DNA of 23,967 nucleotides, taken from NCBI GenBank assembly GCA_900768635.1, contig CAAGDP010000069.1, positions 1-23,967 on the forward strand. Direction: 5' to 3'. A program made the translations under genes and the position numbers. Position 1 is the first letter of the stretch, and each line of letters begins with the position of its first letter. Positions 23,967 through 23,967 of this stretch are shown piece after piece. The DNA comes from Enterobacterales bacterium (GTDB taxonomy: Bacteria > Pseudomonadota > Gammaproteobacteria > Enterobacterales > Succinivibrionaceae). The notes below the pieces were generated by a model. It was not told the DNA's origin and searched no databases. It saw only the letters and a program-made list of their open reading frames with translations.

Positions 23967-23967
23967 A

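Noticed and set aside
1..23967. CRISPR arrays, tRNA or rRNA genes
   Set aside because: I saw no regularly spaced repeats and no tRNA- or rRNA-like segments by eye.

Overview
This window looks like a piece of an AT-rich Gram-negative chromosome, most likely a gammaproteobacterium. The best taxonomic clue is the run aroQ-accB-accC (6738-9143), the usual gammaproteobacterial order. Its products are full length, and AccC even keeps the E. coli residue numbering. A host-associated anaerobic lineage such as Succinivibrionaceae would fit the low GC, but that is a guess. The housekeeping block is flanked on both sides by accessory envelope-polysaccharide genes of lower GC.

Left arm (about 422-6368, all minus strand). 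Read in the direction of transcription, the order is a HAD phosphatase-UbiA prenyltransferase fusion, a DprE1-like FAD oxidase, a DprE2-like SDR reductase, a GtrA-family membrane protein and a large polytopic membrane protein. The first three are tightly packed and are the enzymes expected to turn PRPP and polyprenyl phosphate into polyprenyl-phospho-D-arabinofuranose, a route best known from mycobacteria. The fusion would also provide the 5-phosphatase step. GtrA and the polytopic protein are candidates for moving the lipid-linked sugar across the membrane and transferring it. This is the most interesting system in the window.

Centre (6738-9143, plus strand): 3-dehydroquinate dehydratase (aroQ), then the biotin carboxyl carrier protein and biotin carboxylase of acetyl-CoA carboxylase (accB, accC).

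Right arm (9254-20996, plus strand): an unassigned protein with an HTH-like segment; a GDP-mannose module (manC, manA, manB); the 3' remnant of a heptose-7-phosphate kinase gene (hddA-like); a two-domain GT2/GT4 glycosyltransferase; a polytopic membrane protein of GT-C appearance; and a one-chain DUF262/HNH protein of the GmrSD type, probably a type IV restriction-like defence nuclease.

Right end (21273-23967): a complete IS66-family element bounded by 17-bp perfect inverted repeats, with its single tnpC gene broken by a frameshift at an A6 run. Its right end cuts directly into another transposase gene on the minus strand. No target-site duplication is present and no other half of that gene is seen on the left side, which suggests a rearrangement. 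Possible gene fragments run off both window edges.
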